Part shown: one piece after another, positions 32,577 through 43,845 of the stretch
Numbering within the stretch: the stretch's first letter is position 1
How the letters are laid out: each line of letters begins with the position of its first letter
NCBI RefSeq assembly: GCF_022539505.1
Contig: NC_061512.1
Coordinates: 249,938,510-250,002,509, forward strand
Reading direction: 5' to 3'
DNA: 64,000 nucleotides
Source of the DNA: Lolium rigidum
Taxonomy: Eukaryota > Streptophyta > Magnoliopsida > Poales > Poaceae
Notes under the pieces: generated by a model
The model's input: only the letters and a program-made list of their open reading frames with translations
Database searches by the model: none
Told to the model about the DNA's origin: nothing
Program-made: the position numbers and the translations under genes

Positions 32577-35053
32577 GTGCATCATTAAAACCGCCGAGCC
32601 CATCTTAATGGCTATAAAGAAAGAACTTCTTGGGAGATAACCCATGTGTTTATTTTACTACAGCAATTTTTGTTTTGTTGATTCTTGGAAGTTGTTTACT
32701 ACTGTAGCAACCTCTCCTTATCATGTTTTTGTGCCAAGTAAAGTCTCTATGTTAAAGTTGATGCTATATTTGGGATCGCTGCGCAGAAACAGCATTGCTG
32801 TCTGTCACGAATTTGAGCAGAAGTCTCTGTAAAAAAATCAAAAAAATCTGCAAATTTACGTGTGTGATCCTCAGATATGTACGCAACTTTCATTAGTTTT
32901 GAGTTTTTTCATTTGAGCAAGTTAAGTTCCCCTTCCGGATGCATCTTTACGGACTGTTCTGTTTTTGACAGATTCTGCCTTTTATTTCGCATTGCCGCTT
33001 TTGCTATGTTGAATGAGTTTCTTTGTTCCATTAACTTTCGTAAGCTTTGTGCAATGTCCAGAAGTGATAAGAATGATTGTGTCACCTCCGAACATGTGAA
33101 TTTTGATTATGCACTAACCCTCTAATGAGTTTGCTTGAAGTTTGGTGTGGCGTAAGTTTTCAAGGGTCAAGAGAGGAGGATGATATATGATCAAGAAGAG
33201 TGAAAAGCCTAAGCTTGGGGATGCCCCCGTGGTTCATCCCTGCATATTTCAAGAAGAATCAAGCGTCTAAGCTTGGGGATGCCCAAGGCATCCCTTCTTC
33301 ATCAACTTATCAGGTTTCTTCTATTGAAACTATATTTTTATTCAGTCACATCTTATGTACTTTACTTGGAGCGTCTGTGTGATTTTATTTTCGTTTTGTT
33401 ATTTTCATTCTCTCGAATAAGTTCATCCTTGTGTGGGAGAGAGACACGCTCTGCTCGGTTCATATGAACACATGTGTTCTTAGCTTTTAATGTTCAAGGG
33501 CGAAAGTTGATCGCTTCACTTGTTGCTATTTGGTTGGAATAAGAAAATGCTTCATATGGTCTTGAATAATTTGATACTTGGCAACTGTTTTGAGCTCTCA
33601 TATATCATGTTTAAGCTCTTGCATCATGTAGTTTAAACCTAGTAGTGGAGAACTACTGTAGAGCTTGTTGAAATTTGGTTTGCATGATTGGTCTCTCTAA
33701 GGTCTAGATATTTTCTTGTAAGAGTGTTTGAGCAACAAGGAAGACAATGTAGAGTTTTATAATGCTTGCAATATGTTCTTATGTAAGTTTTGCTGTACCG
33801 GTTCATACTTGTGTTTGCTTCAAACAACCTTGCTAGCCAAAGCCTTGTACTGAGAGGGAACACTTCTCGTGCATCCAAAACCTTGAGCCAAAACCTATGC
33901 CATTTGTGTCCACCATATCTACCTACTATGTGGTATTTCCTGCCATTCCAAGTAAATACTTCATGTGCTACCTTTAAACAATTCAAAAGTTATTATCTCT
34001 TATTTGTGTCAATGTTTTATAGCTCATGAGGAAGTATGTGGTGTTTTATCTTTCGATCTTGTCATTTACTTCGACGAGACTTTCACAATGGACTAGTGGC
34101 TTCATCCGCTTATCCAATAATTTTGCAAAAAGAGCCGGCAATGAGGTTCCCAACCTCAATTAATTAACTTGCATTAATAATTCTCTTCACATGTTTTGCT
34201 CTGACTTATCAGTAAGCAACTTAAATTTGCAAATGGACACTCCTCCATGGTATGTGAATGTTGGAAGGCACCCGAGGATTCGGTTAGCCATGGCTTGTGT
34301 AAGCAAAAGGTTGGGGGGAGTGTCACCTAATAAATAAAACTAAAGTACATGTGTAAACAAAAGAGAAGAGGGATGATCTACCTTGCTGGTAGAGATAATG
34401 TCCTTCATGGGAGCCACTCTTGAATGCCTGGTTGATAAGGTAGTTAGAGTACCCATTACCATTCGTTGAAAACAACAAACACCTCTCAAAATTTTACTTT
34501 TATGCTCTCTATATGATTTCAAAACTTGAAAAGCTCTAGCACATGATTTAATCCCTGCTTCCCTCTGTGAAGGGCCTATCTTTTACTTTATTGTTGAGTC
34601 AGTTTACCCATTTCCTTCCATCTTAGAAGCAAACACTTGTGTCAAATGTGCGTTGATTCTTACATACTTGCTTATTTGCATTCATCATATTACTCTATGT
34701 TGACAATTATCCATGAGATATGCATGTGAAAGTTGAAAGCAACTGCTGAAACTTATATCTTCCTTTGTGTTGCTTCGATGCCTTTACTTTGAATTTATTG
34801 CCTTATGAGTTAACTCTTATGCAAGACTTTTTGATGCTTGTCTTGAAAGTACTATTCATGAAAAGTTTTGCTATATGATTCATTTGTTTAGTCATCATTT
34901 TTGTTAGCAATCTTTTGCTTCAGATCACTCCATTCATGTCATATGCTTTACAATAATGTTGATCAAGAATATGATGGTAGCATGTCACCTCGTAAATTAT
35001 TTGTGTTATCGTTTACCTACTCGAGGACGAGTAGGAACTAAGCTTGGGGATGC
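32577..35053 (+). other. S2 noncoding 3' region
   Basis: About 2.5 kb without a credible gene. AAGCTTGGGGATGCCC occurs at about 33211 and 33269 and again as the polypurine tract at 35038-35053 (CTAAGCTTGGGGATGC) just before the LTR. Related sequence lies in T (60513-62796) on the minus strand. The short frames here are unsupported. Confidence 0.7.
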
Positions 35054-36753
35054 CGATACGTCTCAAACGTATCTATAATTTCTGATGTTCCATGCTTGTT
35101 TTATGACAATACCTACATGTTTTGTTCACACTTTATATCGTTTTGATGCGTTTTCCGGAACTAACCTATTGACGAGATGCCGAAGTGCCGCTCTCGTTTT
35201 CTGCTGTTTTTGGTTTCAGAAATCCTAGTAAGGAAATATTCTCAGAATCGGACGAAATCAACGCCCAGTACCCTATTTTCACCGGAAGCCTCCAGAACAC
35301 CCGAGAGGGACCAGAGGGGGGCCACAGGGGTCCCACACACTAAGGCGGCGCGGCCCGAGGGGGGCGCGCCGGCCTAGTGTCTCGGCCCCACCGGGGCCCC
35401 TCCGAGGCTCCCCTTTCGCCTATATAAGCTCCCCGACCTAAAACCCCGAGACGAATAAGCCACGGTACGAGAAAAGTTCCGCGAGCCGCCGCCATCGTGA
35501 AGCCAAGATCCGGGGGACAGGAGTCTCCGTCTCGGCACGCCGCCGAGACGGGGAAGTGCCCCCGAAGGCTCCTCCATCGACACCACCGCCATCTTCATCA
35601 CTGATGCTCTCTCCCATGAGGAGGGAGTAGTTCTCCATCGAGGCTCGGGGCTGTACCGGTAGCTATGTGGTTCATCTCTCTCCTATGTACTTCAATACAA
35701 TAATCTCATGAGCTGCTTTACATGATTGAGATTCATATGATGATGATTGTAATCTAGATGTCATTATGCTAGTCAAGTGGGTTTTACTTATGTGATCTCC
35801 GGAGACTCCTTGTCCCACGTGTGTAAAGGTGACAAGCGTGTGCACCGTGTGGGTCTCTTAGGCTATATTTCACGAATACTTATTCACCGTTATGAATGGC
35901 ATAGTGAAGTGCTTATTTATATCCCTTTATGATTGCAATGTGCTTTGTATCGCTACTAGTTATGTGCTACTCATGTGATGTTATTAAAGTAGTCTATTCC
36001 TCCCGCATGGTGTAATGGTGACAAGTGTGTGCATAGTGTGGTTCTTGTCGTAGATTATGATCATAATCTCTTGTAGGTTATGGAGTTGATTATCGCTATG
36101 ATAGTATTGATGTGATTTATTCCCCTTTTCATAGTGTAATGGTGACAAGTGTGTATGCTATGTTAGTACTCGGTCTATTTTGCAAAGATCTATTATGCTC
36201 TAAGGTTACTTAAACATGAATATCGAATGTTGTGGAGCTTGTTAACTCCGGCATTGAGGGTTCGTGTAATCCTACACAATTAGTGGTGTTCATTATCAAA
36301 CAAGAGTATATGTAGCACAAATGAGAGAAGTTATTATTTATTAGGCGATCAATGTTGAGAGTGTCCACTAGTGAAAGTATGATCCCTAGGCCTTGTTTCC
36401 AATACCGCAAACAACGTTGATTTACTCGTTCTATCGCATGTTTACTTGCTGCCATATTTTATTCAGATTGCTATTACCACTCATATCCATCCATACTACT
36501 TGTATTTCACTATCTCTTCGCCGAACTAGTGCACCTATACATCTGACAAGTGTATTAGGTGTGTTGGGGACACAAGAGACTTCTTGCTTTGTGGTTGCAG
36601 GGTTGCTTGAGAGGGATATCTTTGACCTCTTCCTCCCCGAGTTCGATAAACCTTGGGTGATCCACTTAAGGGAAAACTTGCCGTTGTTCTACAAACCTCT
36701 CGCTCTTGGAGGCCCAACACTGTCTACAAGAATAGAAGCACCCGTAGACATCA
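35054..36753 (+). mobile_element. S2 3' LTR
   Basis: A 1700-bp LTR starts CGATACGTCTC (T to C at the first base) and ends CCGTAGACATCA. It is closely similar to the 5' LTR. The sequence after it, GCTTATCTCCCAAGAAG, is S1 internal sequence on the minus strand. Confidence 0.9.
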
Positions 36754-37723
36754 GCTTATCTCCCAAGAAGTTCTTTCTTTATAGCCATTAAGATGGGCTC
36801 GGTAATTTCAATGACACTCTCGCAAGAAATAAGATTTGAAGCAAAAGAGAACATCAAGAAGCAAATTCAAAACACATTTAAGCCTAACCCACTTCCTATG
36901 AAAAGGAATCTTGTACACAAATAAATTCATGAAGAACAAAGTGGCAAGCATAGAAAAGCAACACAAGCGCAATTTCAAGATTCTCAACATAAAGAGGGGA
37001 AACTTAATATTATTAAGATGCATATAACCATGTTTCCCTCTCTAATAATAACTTTCAGTAGCATCATGAACAAACTCAACAATATAACTACCACATAAAG
37101 CATTCTTGTCATGAGCCACATGCATAAAATTATTACTCTCCACATAAGCATAATCAATTTTATTATTTGTAGTGGGAGCAAATTCAACAAAGTAGCTATC
37201 ATTATCATTCTCATCAAGTGTAGGAGGCATAGTATAATCATAATAAAATTTACTCTCCATAGTAGGCGGCACCAAAAGACCACTATCATTATAATCATCA
37301 TAAATAGGAGGCAAAGTATCATCAAAGAAAATTTTCTCCTCAATGCTTGGGGGACTAAAAATGTCATGCTCATCAAAACCAGCTTCCCCAAGCTTAGAAT
37401 TTTCCATATCATTAGCAACAATGGTGTTCAAAGCGTTCATACTAATATCATTGCGACTAGCATGCAAATAAGATTCCATAGGTTTTTTAATTTTCGCAGC
37501 AAACAATCCATGTCTTAACTCAGAAAATAGAATAAGAAGCTCACTGTTGCTTTCCATTATGCCTAACTAGTGTAAACAAGAAACCAAAAGATGCAATTGC
37601 AGGATCTAAAGGAAATAGCTTCGAGCACTTACAACGGCAACGAGAAAATAACTTAGTTACCTGGGACCGGAGTATGAGGGCCTTTTACCTTTCCTCCCCG
37701 ACAACGGCGCCGTGAAAATAGCT
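36754..37723 (-). pseudogene. S1 internal 5' part with broken S-family ORF
   Basis: Minus-strand counterpart of the S2 leader and ORF. The frame starts MESNSELLILFSELRHGLF at 37557, is uninterrupted where S2 is shifted, and stops at a TAG at about 37042 where S2 has GAG. Beyond the stop, a homologous tail is readable at 37023-36808 with FSMLATLFFMNLFVYKI and a basic segment, so the hydrophobic helix is conserved in type. A decayed primer site (complement of TCCCCGACAACGGCGCC) lies at about 37693-37710. S2 sits at its downstream end. Confidence 0.75.
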
Positions 37724-39224
37724 TGATGTCTACTCACGCTTCTTTTCCCGTAGACAGGTGTTGGGCCTCCAAGAGCAGAGGTTTGTAGAACAGCAGCAAG
37801 TTTTCCCTTAAGTGGATCACCCAAGGTTTATCGAACTCGGGGAGGAAGAGGTCAAAGATATCCCTCTCAAGCAACCCTGCAATCACGATACAAGAAGTCT
37901 CTTGTGTCCCCAACACACCTAATACACTTGTCAGATGTATAGGTGCACTAGTTCGGCGAAGAGATAGTGAAATACAAGTTGTATGGATGTATATGAGTGG
38001 TAATAGTAATTTGAATAAAATATGGCAGCGAGTAAACATGCAACAGAACAGTAAATAAGCGGTGTTTGCAGTATTGGAAACAAGGCCTAGGGATCATACT
38101 TTCATTAGTGGACACTCTCAACATTGATCGCATAATAAATAATAACTTCTCTCATTTGTGCTACATACACTCTTTGTTGGATGATAAACACCATTCATTG
38201 TGTAGGGCTACAAGAGCACCTCAATGCCGGAGTTAACAAGCTCCACAACATTCGATGTTCATATTTAAATAACCTTAGAGCATAATAGATCTTTGCAAAA
38301 TAAACCGAGTACTAACATAGCATACACACTATCACCATTACACTATGAAAGGGGGAATAGATCACATCAATACTATCATAGCGATAATCAACTCCATAAC
38401 CTACAAGAGATTATGATCATAATCTACGACAAGAACCACACGATGCACACACTGTCACCATTACACCATGCAGGAGGAATAGACTACTTTAATAACATCA
38501 CATGAGTAGCACATAGACTAGTAGCGATACAAAGCTCATCATATGGATCTCAATCATGTAAACAACTCATGAGATCATTGTATTGAAGTATATAGGAGAG
38601 AGATTAACCACATAGCTACCGGTACAGCCCTTAGCCTTGATGGAGAACTACTCCCTCCTCATGGGAGACAGCAGCGGTGATGAAGATGGCGGTGGTGTCG
38701 ATGGAGGAGCCTTCCGTGGGCACTTCCCCGTCCCGGCGGCGTGCCGGAACAGAGACTCCTGTCCCCCAGATCTTGGCTTCGCGATGGCGGCGGCTCTGGA
38801 CCTTTTCTCGTACCGTGGCTTATTTGTATCGAAGATTTAGGTCACGAGGCTTTAAATAGGCGAAGAGGCGGAGTCGGAAGGGCTACGGGGGGGCCACACA
38901 ATAGGCCGGCGCCCCCCCTCTGGCCGCGCCGCCTTAGTGTGTGGGGCCCCTGTGGCCCCCCTCTGGTCCCTCTCGGGTGTTCTGGAAGCTTCGTGGATTT
39001 CTAAGATGCTGGGCGTTGATTTCGTTCAATTCCGAGAATATTTCCTTACTAGGATTTCTGAAACCAAAAATAGCAGAAAATAGGAACTGGCACTTCGGCA
39101 TCTCGTCAATAGGTTAGTTCCGGAAAACGCATCAAAAAGATATAAAGTGTGAACAAAACATGTAGGTATTGTCATAAAACAAGCATGGAACATCAGAAAT
39201 TATAGATACGTTGGAGACGTATCA
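37724..39224 (-). mobile_element. S1 5' LTR
   Basis: Minus-strand LTR from TGATACGTCTCCAACG (39224) to GTAGACATCA (37724), about 1.5 kb, so roughly 200 bp shorter than the S2 LTRs. It is the partner of the split 3' LTR at 29284-28951 plus 14901-14455. The outer flank at 39225 begins GCTTACAAG. The matching far-end duplication is lost. Confidence 0.88.
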
Positions 39225-39867
39225 GCTTACAAGAGATATATATTGACTGTGGCAGCGATCTTACAAGCCTCTGACGACGGGACTTGCTCCGCTCGTCAGA
39301 AATTAATCTCCCTTTAATATGAGTTTGGATCACAACATAACATCATCCCCTCCACCCCTGGTCACGTCATCACCTGATAGTCTAGAGCCAATGCAGCCTG
39401 CGATTCTGAGGACCAAGTCGCCTGATCCCCTGATCGTCGAGAGCAAGAGGTCGCCCAGATCATCCAGAGCCTTGGTTGGAGCTAAGAGGGTGCCTGCGCG
39501 GGGAGCGGCAGAGGCAGGTGAGAACGGTTGTGGGAACGTGCGGTGGCAGTAGCCGTTGATTACTGGATGTGCGATTAAGATAGATGTGCTTGGTTATTGC
39601 CTATTCTTTGAACACATATCTAATTTGCCCTCGAAACATGCTTTCGCACCACTTTATAAATAAAGGCAAACGGCCAAACCGATACAAAGTGATGATGAAA
39701 TCCTCTTAAAAGCATATAATGGATAAAAAGAAAAACTAAAAGCACCGAGCTTGCCACCGAAGATGCCGTCTAGGCAAATCTTGTGAATCTTGGTGTCATG
39801 GTATTTGGTTGAGTTAAGTTAATATATGAAAATTGATTATTATTGAGAGGCTATAAACTTCAGAGTT
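39225..39867. other. Low-copy-looking intergenic stretch
   Basis: It holds a 78-codon frame (39319-39552, plus) starting MSLDHNITSSPPPLVTSS and rich in Ser and Pro. I do not recognise it; it could be a scrap of a retroelement leader or gene fragment. The remainder is AT-rich, without further structure that I can support. Confidence 0.35.
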
Positions 39868-39885
39868 AACATGAGAAAAGAACTT

Positions 39886-40541
39886 ACATGCGGGACTCCT
39901 AGGAGAAACGATCGGGAAGAGGCCAAAAAAAAAACCCATCTAGGGTTCTTTCCCCTCGCCGGCGACGCTGCTGGTCCGCTCCGCCTCTAGTGGCCTTAGG
40001 ACCTTGGAGGTGTGGCGGACCACGGCCTCTCGTCGGCGAGAGGGTTTTCGTTATTTGTTAGGTTATTATCAGTGTCTTCTTCGGGATGGTGAGGCGGCAG
40101 CACCATCTTGATGTCAGAATAAGGTCCTCCCCGCTCTATCCTCGCTCTGGTGGTGCGTCTAGCATTGGCGGAGGGCGCGTGGAGTCATGTGCCCGGCGGA
40201 TCTCGCGGGATCCGATCGGTTTTCGTGTTCGTTGTGTGGTTTCAGGTCAGTCTCTTCCGATCTACAGTTGTCATCTTTGGCGACGGTTGTTGCTCTGGTG
40301 TGCTTGTCCTTTGGGACCTTAGCACGATGAGTTCCCGTCTCGTCTACTACAACAAACTCTACTACGACAAGCTTTGCCTCGCTCCGGTGATGGAGGGGTG
40401 GACAGCGGCGCCCCTTCGGCTCGCGTCAGTGTTTGTAGTCGTCGCTAGGTGGTCGAAAGACCTATTTGTAATTTTTATTACTTTTAGATCAGTTTGTACT
40501 GCTATTGATGATTATTAATAAGTCGGTGGTTTTCGTAAAAA
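39886..40541 (+). mobile_element. Retroposed non-LTR insert, 656 bp, 18-bp target duplication
   Basis: AACATGAGAAAAGAACTT occurs at 39868-39885 and again at 40542-40559, enclosing a segment that ends in a poly-A run after GGTGGTTTTCGT. This is the signature of LINE-type target-primed insertion. The body starts with an A-run and AGGGTTCTTTCCCCTCGCCG, similar to a transcript leader, and has a T-rich end. It has no RT, so it is a non-autonomous LINE derivative, a large SINE-like element or a retroposed transcript. The 122-codon frame inside has no recognised domain. Confidence 0.8.
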
Positions 40542-41110
40542 AACATGAGAAAAGAACTTCCTTCATTTCACCGGATCAGAATTCTAACGCTTACATCAAC
40601 AAATGCAACAGTGTTTACCTACTGCACTACACTACCAAACTAAATATCTAAGGTGGCATCTAAAAAAATCTAAAAAAAAGTGACCCACTATATCTAGGCA
40701 TCTTGCCCTGGTGGCCATAGGATTCAGGAAGGCGCCGCCAAAGAGCGAGCGAGGCACATCGCGTCAATTCGCGTGGCTAGCAGGACTCTGAGGAAACCGG
40801 GAAAAGACCTCCGATGGGTTGTCGCTTTCTTGGACACATCTTCTGGAATCTGGATTAGATTACTTGGACAATCTTTTTTTAATTACCCTTTTCTGACGCA
40901 ATCTTTTTGCGATCTGTCTGAAAAATCTGAAACCGATTGACAGGGAGCAGCAGCGTCCTTCCTCTCGTGTTTCTTCTCCTTGTTGGTGTCATGTAATTTG
41001 ACGAGTTCAGTTCAGATTTCCACAGATTTTGCTATGCTGGCTGGAAGCAGGAGCAGGCTCAGTTCGTTCCATGTGGTTTCACGGAGCAGGGTCCGCCGGG
41101 TGTTTCAGTT

Positions 41111-41866
41111 TCAGGTGTAGCTCCAGAGCGCGGCGTAATCAGCTCCGCTGTCCTCCCAGCACACCTCGGTGAATTCTGCCGCCGGCGGCGGCTCTAGGAG
41201 CATCCCCTCCGCGAGGTCTGCGTAGTACGATCCCAGGTCCATCTCCCCGGACATGCCGAGCTCAAAGTCGAACATGTCATTTCCCATGCCAAGTGCTGCA
41301 GCTGCCGGCACCTCGAATAATCCATCCAGCTCAGAAGACAGGGACGTGGCCGACGAGCCGGCGTCGTCCGCGGACGAGGATTCCGACGCGCTAGAGGTGT
41401 CGGCCTCGTAAACGGGGACGGTCGCGACGCAATCGGCGGCCTCCCGGCGCTGGAGGTCCGCGACGGCGGCGAGCGCCGCGCGCCGGACGTCGGCGAGGTC
41501 GGCGAGCGCGGACGGGACGGCGAGGAGCCAGGCGGAGTCCGCGAAGTTGAGGCGCGCGGCGGAGGCGGAGACGGAGCGGCCGCCGAGCAGCGCGAGCATG
41601 CCGGCGTCGTGCGCGCGCGCGGCGGCCTCGGCGGTGGCATGCGTGCCGAGCCAGAGCCGCTCGCCGCGCTTGCCGCCGGGGACGCGCACCTCGCAGACCC
41701 ACCGACCGGCGCTGCCGCGGCGCCGCACGCCGCGGTACACCGGGTGCCGCGTCTCCTTGAACTTGGTGCGGCCCGCGGGACGCTTGGGCGGCGGCGCCCA
41801 CAACGCCGGCGACGAGTGCTCGTGCGACGACGTGGTTGAGGAGGACGGCTCGCTGCCCATGTCCAT
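41111..41866 (-). CDS. DREB1/CBF AP2/ERF transcription factor, copy 2
   Basis: This 251-residue, intronless CBF/DREB1 activator belongs to the nuclear family that binds CRT/DRE cores upstream of cold-induced genes. The frame is open to an ATG at 42004, but [10 protein letters not shown] at 41866 is chosen because the TATA box at 42032-42025 puts transcription start near 41995, and because CBF proteins commonly begin MDMG. The signature [18 protein letters not shown] spans residues 25-42. The AP2 domain runs about 44-108 with [20 protein letters not shown] and [23 protein letters not shown] is intact (110-113), and the acidic C-terminus ends LWSYT. Relative to copy 1 it has an extra Gly (VPGGKRG) and a seven-to-eight-residue insertion ([13 protein letters not shown]). 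GC content is very high, so long frames on other strands are shadows. It looks functional. Confidence 0.96.
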   Translation of the reverse strand: MDMGSEPSSSTTSSHEHSSPALWAPPPKRPAGRTKFKETRHPVYRGVRRRGSAGRWVCEVRVPGGKRGERLWLGTHATAEAAARAHDAGMLALLGGRSVSASAARLNFADSAWLLAVPSALADLADVRRAALAAVADLQRREAADCVATVPVYEADTSSASESSSADDAGSSATSLSSELDGLFEVPAAAALGMGNDMFDFELGMSGEMDLGSYYADLAEGMLLEPPPAAEFTEVCWEDSGADYAALWSYT

Positions 41867-42215
41867 GGATGAGTAGCTGGTTGCTGGCTTTAGCTTCGTC
41901 AGGTATGCTGGATGTGGAGTCAGGAGACAGGAGTGTGACCAGTGAGGTTGCCGGCGATGATGTTGCTGAGGTCGAGGTCGAGGTCGGAGTGCTGGGTAAC
42001 TCATTGCTGTGCGAGGGGTGCGGTCTTATATAGTTTACCCTCACGCGCTCAAATTATACGTGGCGGCGGGCGGCGGGCGGCGGGCGGCGGGCGGCGGTGC
42101 TTTTCCGGTGAGGAGCTGACGCGTGGCGTTTTTTTGCAGCGTTAAGCAAAGAAGCCTGGTGCGTGTGGTGATGGACTGATCGGGCTAGACTACTATAGCC
42201 CATGAAAGCCCAAAT
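41867..42215 (-). promoter_or_regulatory. CBF copy 2 promoter with G-run repeat
   Basis: TATATAAG lies at 42032-42025 on the minus strand. An ATACGTGGC motif (ACGT core) lies at about 42056. Directly upstream is a 7-bp tandem CGGCGGG repeated about four to five times (42064-42097). It puts GGG runs at 42068, 42075, 42082 and 42089 on the plus strand, which is the template strand of this gene. The leader and upstream sequence align with copy 1, but the G-repeat is absent there. Confidence 0.7.
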
Positions 42216-42789
42216 TAAATCGACCCCATATTATTATTATTATATTTAAACAGCATATGATTTCCTTTCGTCCTTTTATCTTGTGATATCTGTTCATGAA
42301 AAGTAATCTTGTAGCCTAGTACCCTCTTCCTTTCTTTTTCTCCTTCGTCTTCAGTGCCGTGGAGAGATAACATTGAAAGTTTTGTATTAGAATGAAGTTA
42401 TAAATATTTGGTCAAGAGATATATATGTTTAGACAATACAAATCTCTAGAAACAATATTCGGCTTTATATAATATTGTACGTCACAAAAATGATACTACT
42501 TAGCTAAGGTGTTGGAATCGTCAACCCGAATGTAGTAAAGTTCGAAAGAACGATTTTTGGTCCACGACTTGTATCTTGGCATGCCTTGATTCATCGATTG
42601 GCTTGTGCCCACTTAACGCACGGGCCGATGGGTTCAGCTGGAATCTTACAGAGAAATTTAAAAAAAAATCATTGTTGACTGCATGTATTGAACTTTGTTT
42701 CAACCTAATGTGCCGGTAGTAAATAATAAGATGATATGAAAAATGAAGATATCATGGAAGACTAAGGTATTTGCATGATATCTTTGTAG
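42216..42789. other. AT-rich spacer upstream of CBF copy 2
   Basis: I see no gene. A short ATT microsatellite lies at 42228-42243. The rest is unremarkable AT-rich sequence; the short minus-strand frames are unsupported. Confidence 0.45.
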
Positions 42790-43437
42790 AGATATCTTTG
42801 TAGAGGGTCATCCTTACTAAGGATAACCTTGCTAGGCGCAATTGGCAGGGCAATAAGACGTATGTTTTTATCGTCATGACGAGACAATAAAACATTTGTT
42901 CTACCAATATCAGTTCACTAGATCTCCGGAATATGGTCAATCGTCGGAGTAGGTTACCTTGTACCCGCCGTGGAGCGTTACCAATATATTTGGTAATTGG
43001 CTAAATAGAATGGATCTTAGGTTTAAATTACTTATTCGGGTGGGAGTGTTTGCCATTATTTGATCGCTTTGGCTATGTGAAAATGATAAGTTTTTTAATA
43101 ATAAAAATGATTCTCTTATGCATGTCATCTACAGGTGCAATGATTTGCTCCGTTCAAGGTCGGCTCTTGAACGCATGGAGGATCGCGATATATTTACGGA
43201 GGTATCTGCACAGTTAGAAGATAAGGCGAAGAAATTTATTACCCAACATAATTTGAGGATTTCTCCACCACCTTAGGCTTGTTGTTCTAGCTTCTAGTCT
43301 ACTCGCTTTGAGTCTTTTGAGGATTGCTTTGAGGTGTAACCGAATGTTGGTTCGTGTGTACCTGTGTGCATCTTAGTTATGCAGAGTTCGAGTGTAAGGT
43401 CAAACATTATAATTAATAAAATTGCCCCTTATAAAAA
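42790..43437 (+). pseudogene. LINE ORF2 C-terminus (zf-RVT region), decayed
   Basis: The plus strand encodes DNLARRNWQGNKTYVF near 42829, ETIKHLFYQYQFTRS near 42885, then a frame from 42992 to the TAG at 43274-43276. That last frame has GNWLNRMDLRFKLLIRVGV, SLWLCENDKFFNNKN and VIYRCNDLLRSRSALERMED. This is the zinc-binding and terminal region typical of plant LINE reverse transcriptases. One TGG to TGA stop and frameshifts break it. A 3' tail with AATAAAATTG and a short A-run ends near 43437. The 5' part of the LINE is missing, as usual for truncated insertions. Confidence 0.75.
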
Positions 43438-43845
43438 ATGGTCAATAGATCTTTATTTTCTTTCAATAAAGAAAATATATTAATATCGCGAAGATAACAC
43501 TTACAGCTAGCCTCTGCAACAACGCACTATGGATGCACACGGCAAAAAAAAAATTACATAAAAGAAAGTCCAGCTACAGTGATCTATTCCTTCTAACAAC
43601 GGACCAAACACTCCCACATCACCACAAATCCTTCTCCTCCAAAAGAGACATCTCCAAGAAGGGAATAGTGCACAAACACCCAAGAGAAAGTTCACGCTCA
43701 CAAAACAATAACTTCAACAAGGACATTTCCATGGCAATATACTGCGAAGCTTTGCATCGCTCCCTCTGAAATCAAATGGTCAGAAAAAACATGGTGATGT
43801 ATACACTCAAATGCTCACAATTATATGCATACACTCAAAAAGGTG
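43438..43845 (-). mobile_element. LINE-like 3' sequence, minus strand, target of G
   Basis: The block AATATATTAATATCGCGAAG, then GCCTCTGCAACAACGCAC and a T/A-rich segment resembles the complement of grass LINE 3' regions. It continues after element G at about 51557-51742. AGGTG at 43841-43845 is the left target duplication of G. No coding frame is supported. Confidence 0.4.

Larger units (their letters stand above)
29976..36753 (+). mobile_element. Element S2: complete non-autonomous LTR retrotransposon
   Basis: The 6.8 kb element has 5' LTR 29976-31672, tRNA-Asp-type primer site, one short protein frame, about 2.5 kb of noncoding sequence, a polypurine tract and 3' LTR 35054-36753. It has no gag domain, protease, RT or integrase, so it must be mobilised in trans. 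The target duplication is GTTAT on the left and GCTTAT (one extra base) on the right, and the flanks join up as S1 internal sequence. TGATACGTC termini and the primer site suggest an Athila-type Gypsy family such as the Triticeae Sabrina group; that name is tentative. Confidence 0.9.

Noticed and set aside
42004..42006. CBF copy 2 start at the upstream ATG (297 codons)
   Set aside because: That ATG is at or before the start site predicted from the TATA box, and the extra 46 residues do not resemble CBF proteins.
41391..42044. Long Arg/Ala-rich minus-strand frame of 217 codons over CBF copy 2
   Set aside because: It is an overlapping frame of a very GC-rich gene. The AP2 domain lies in the other frame, and this one shows no domain.
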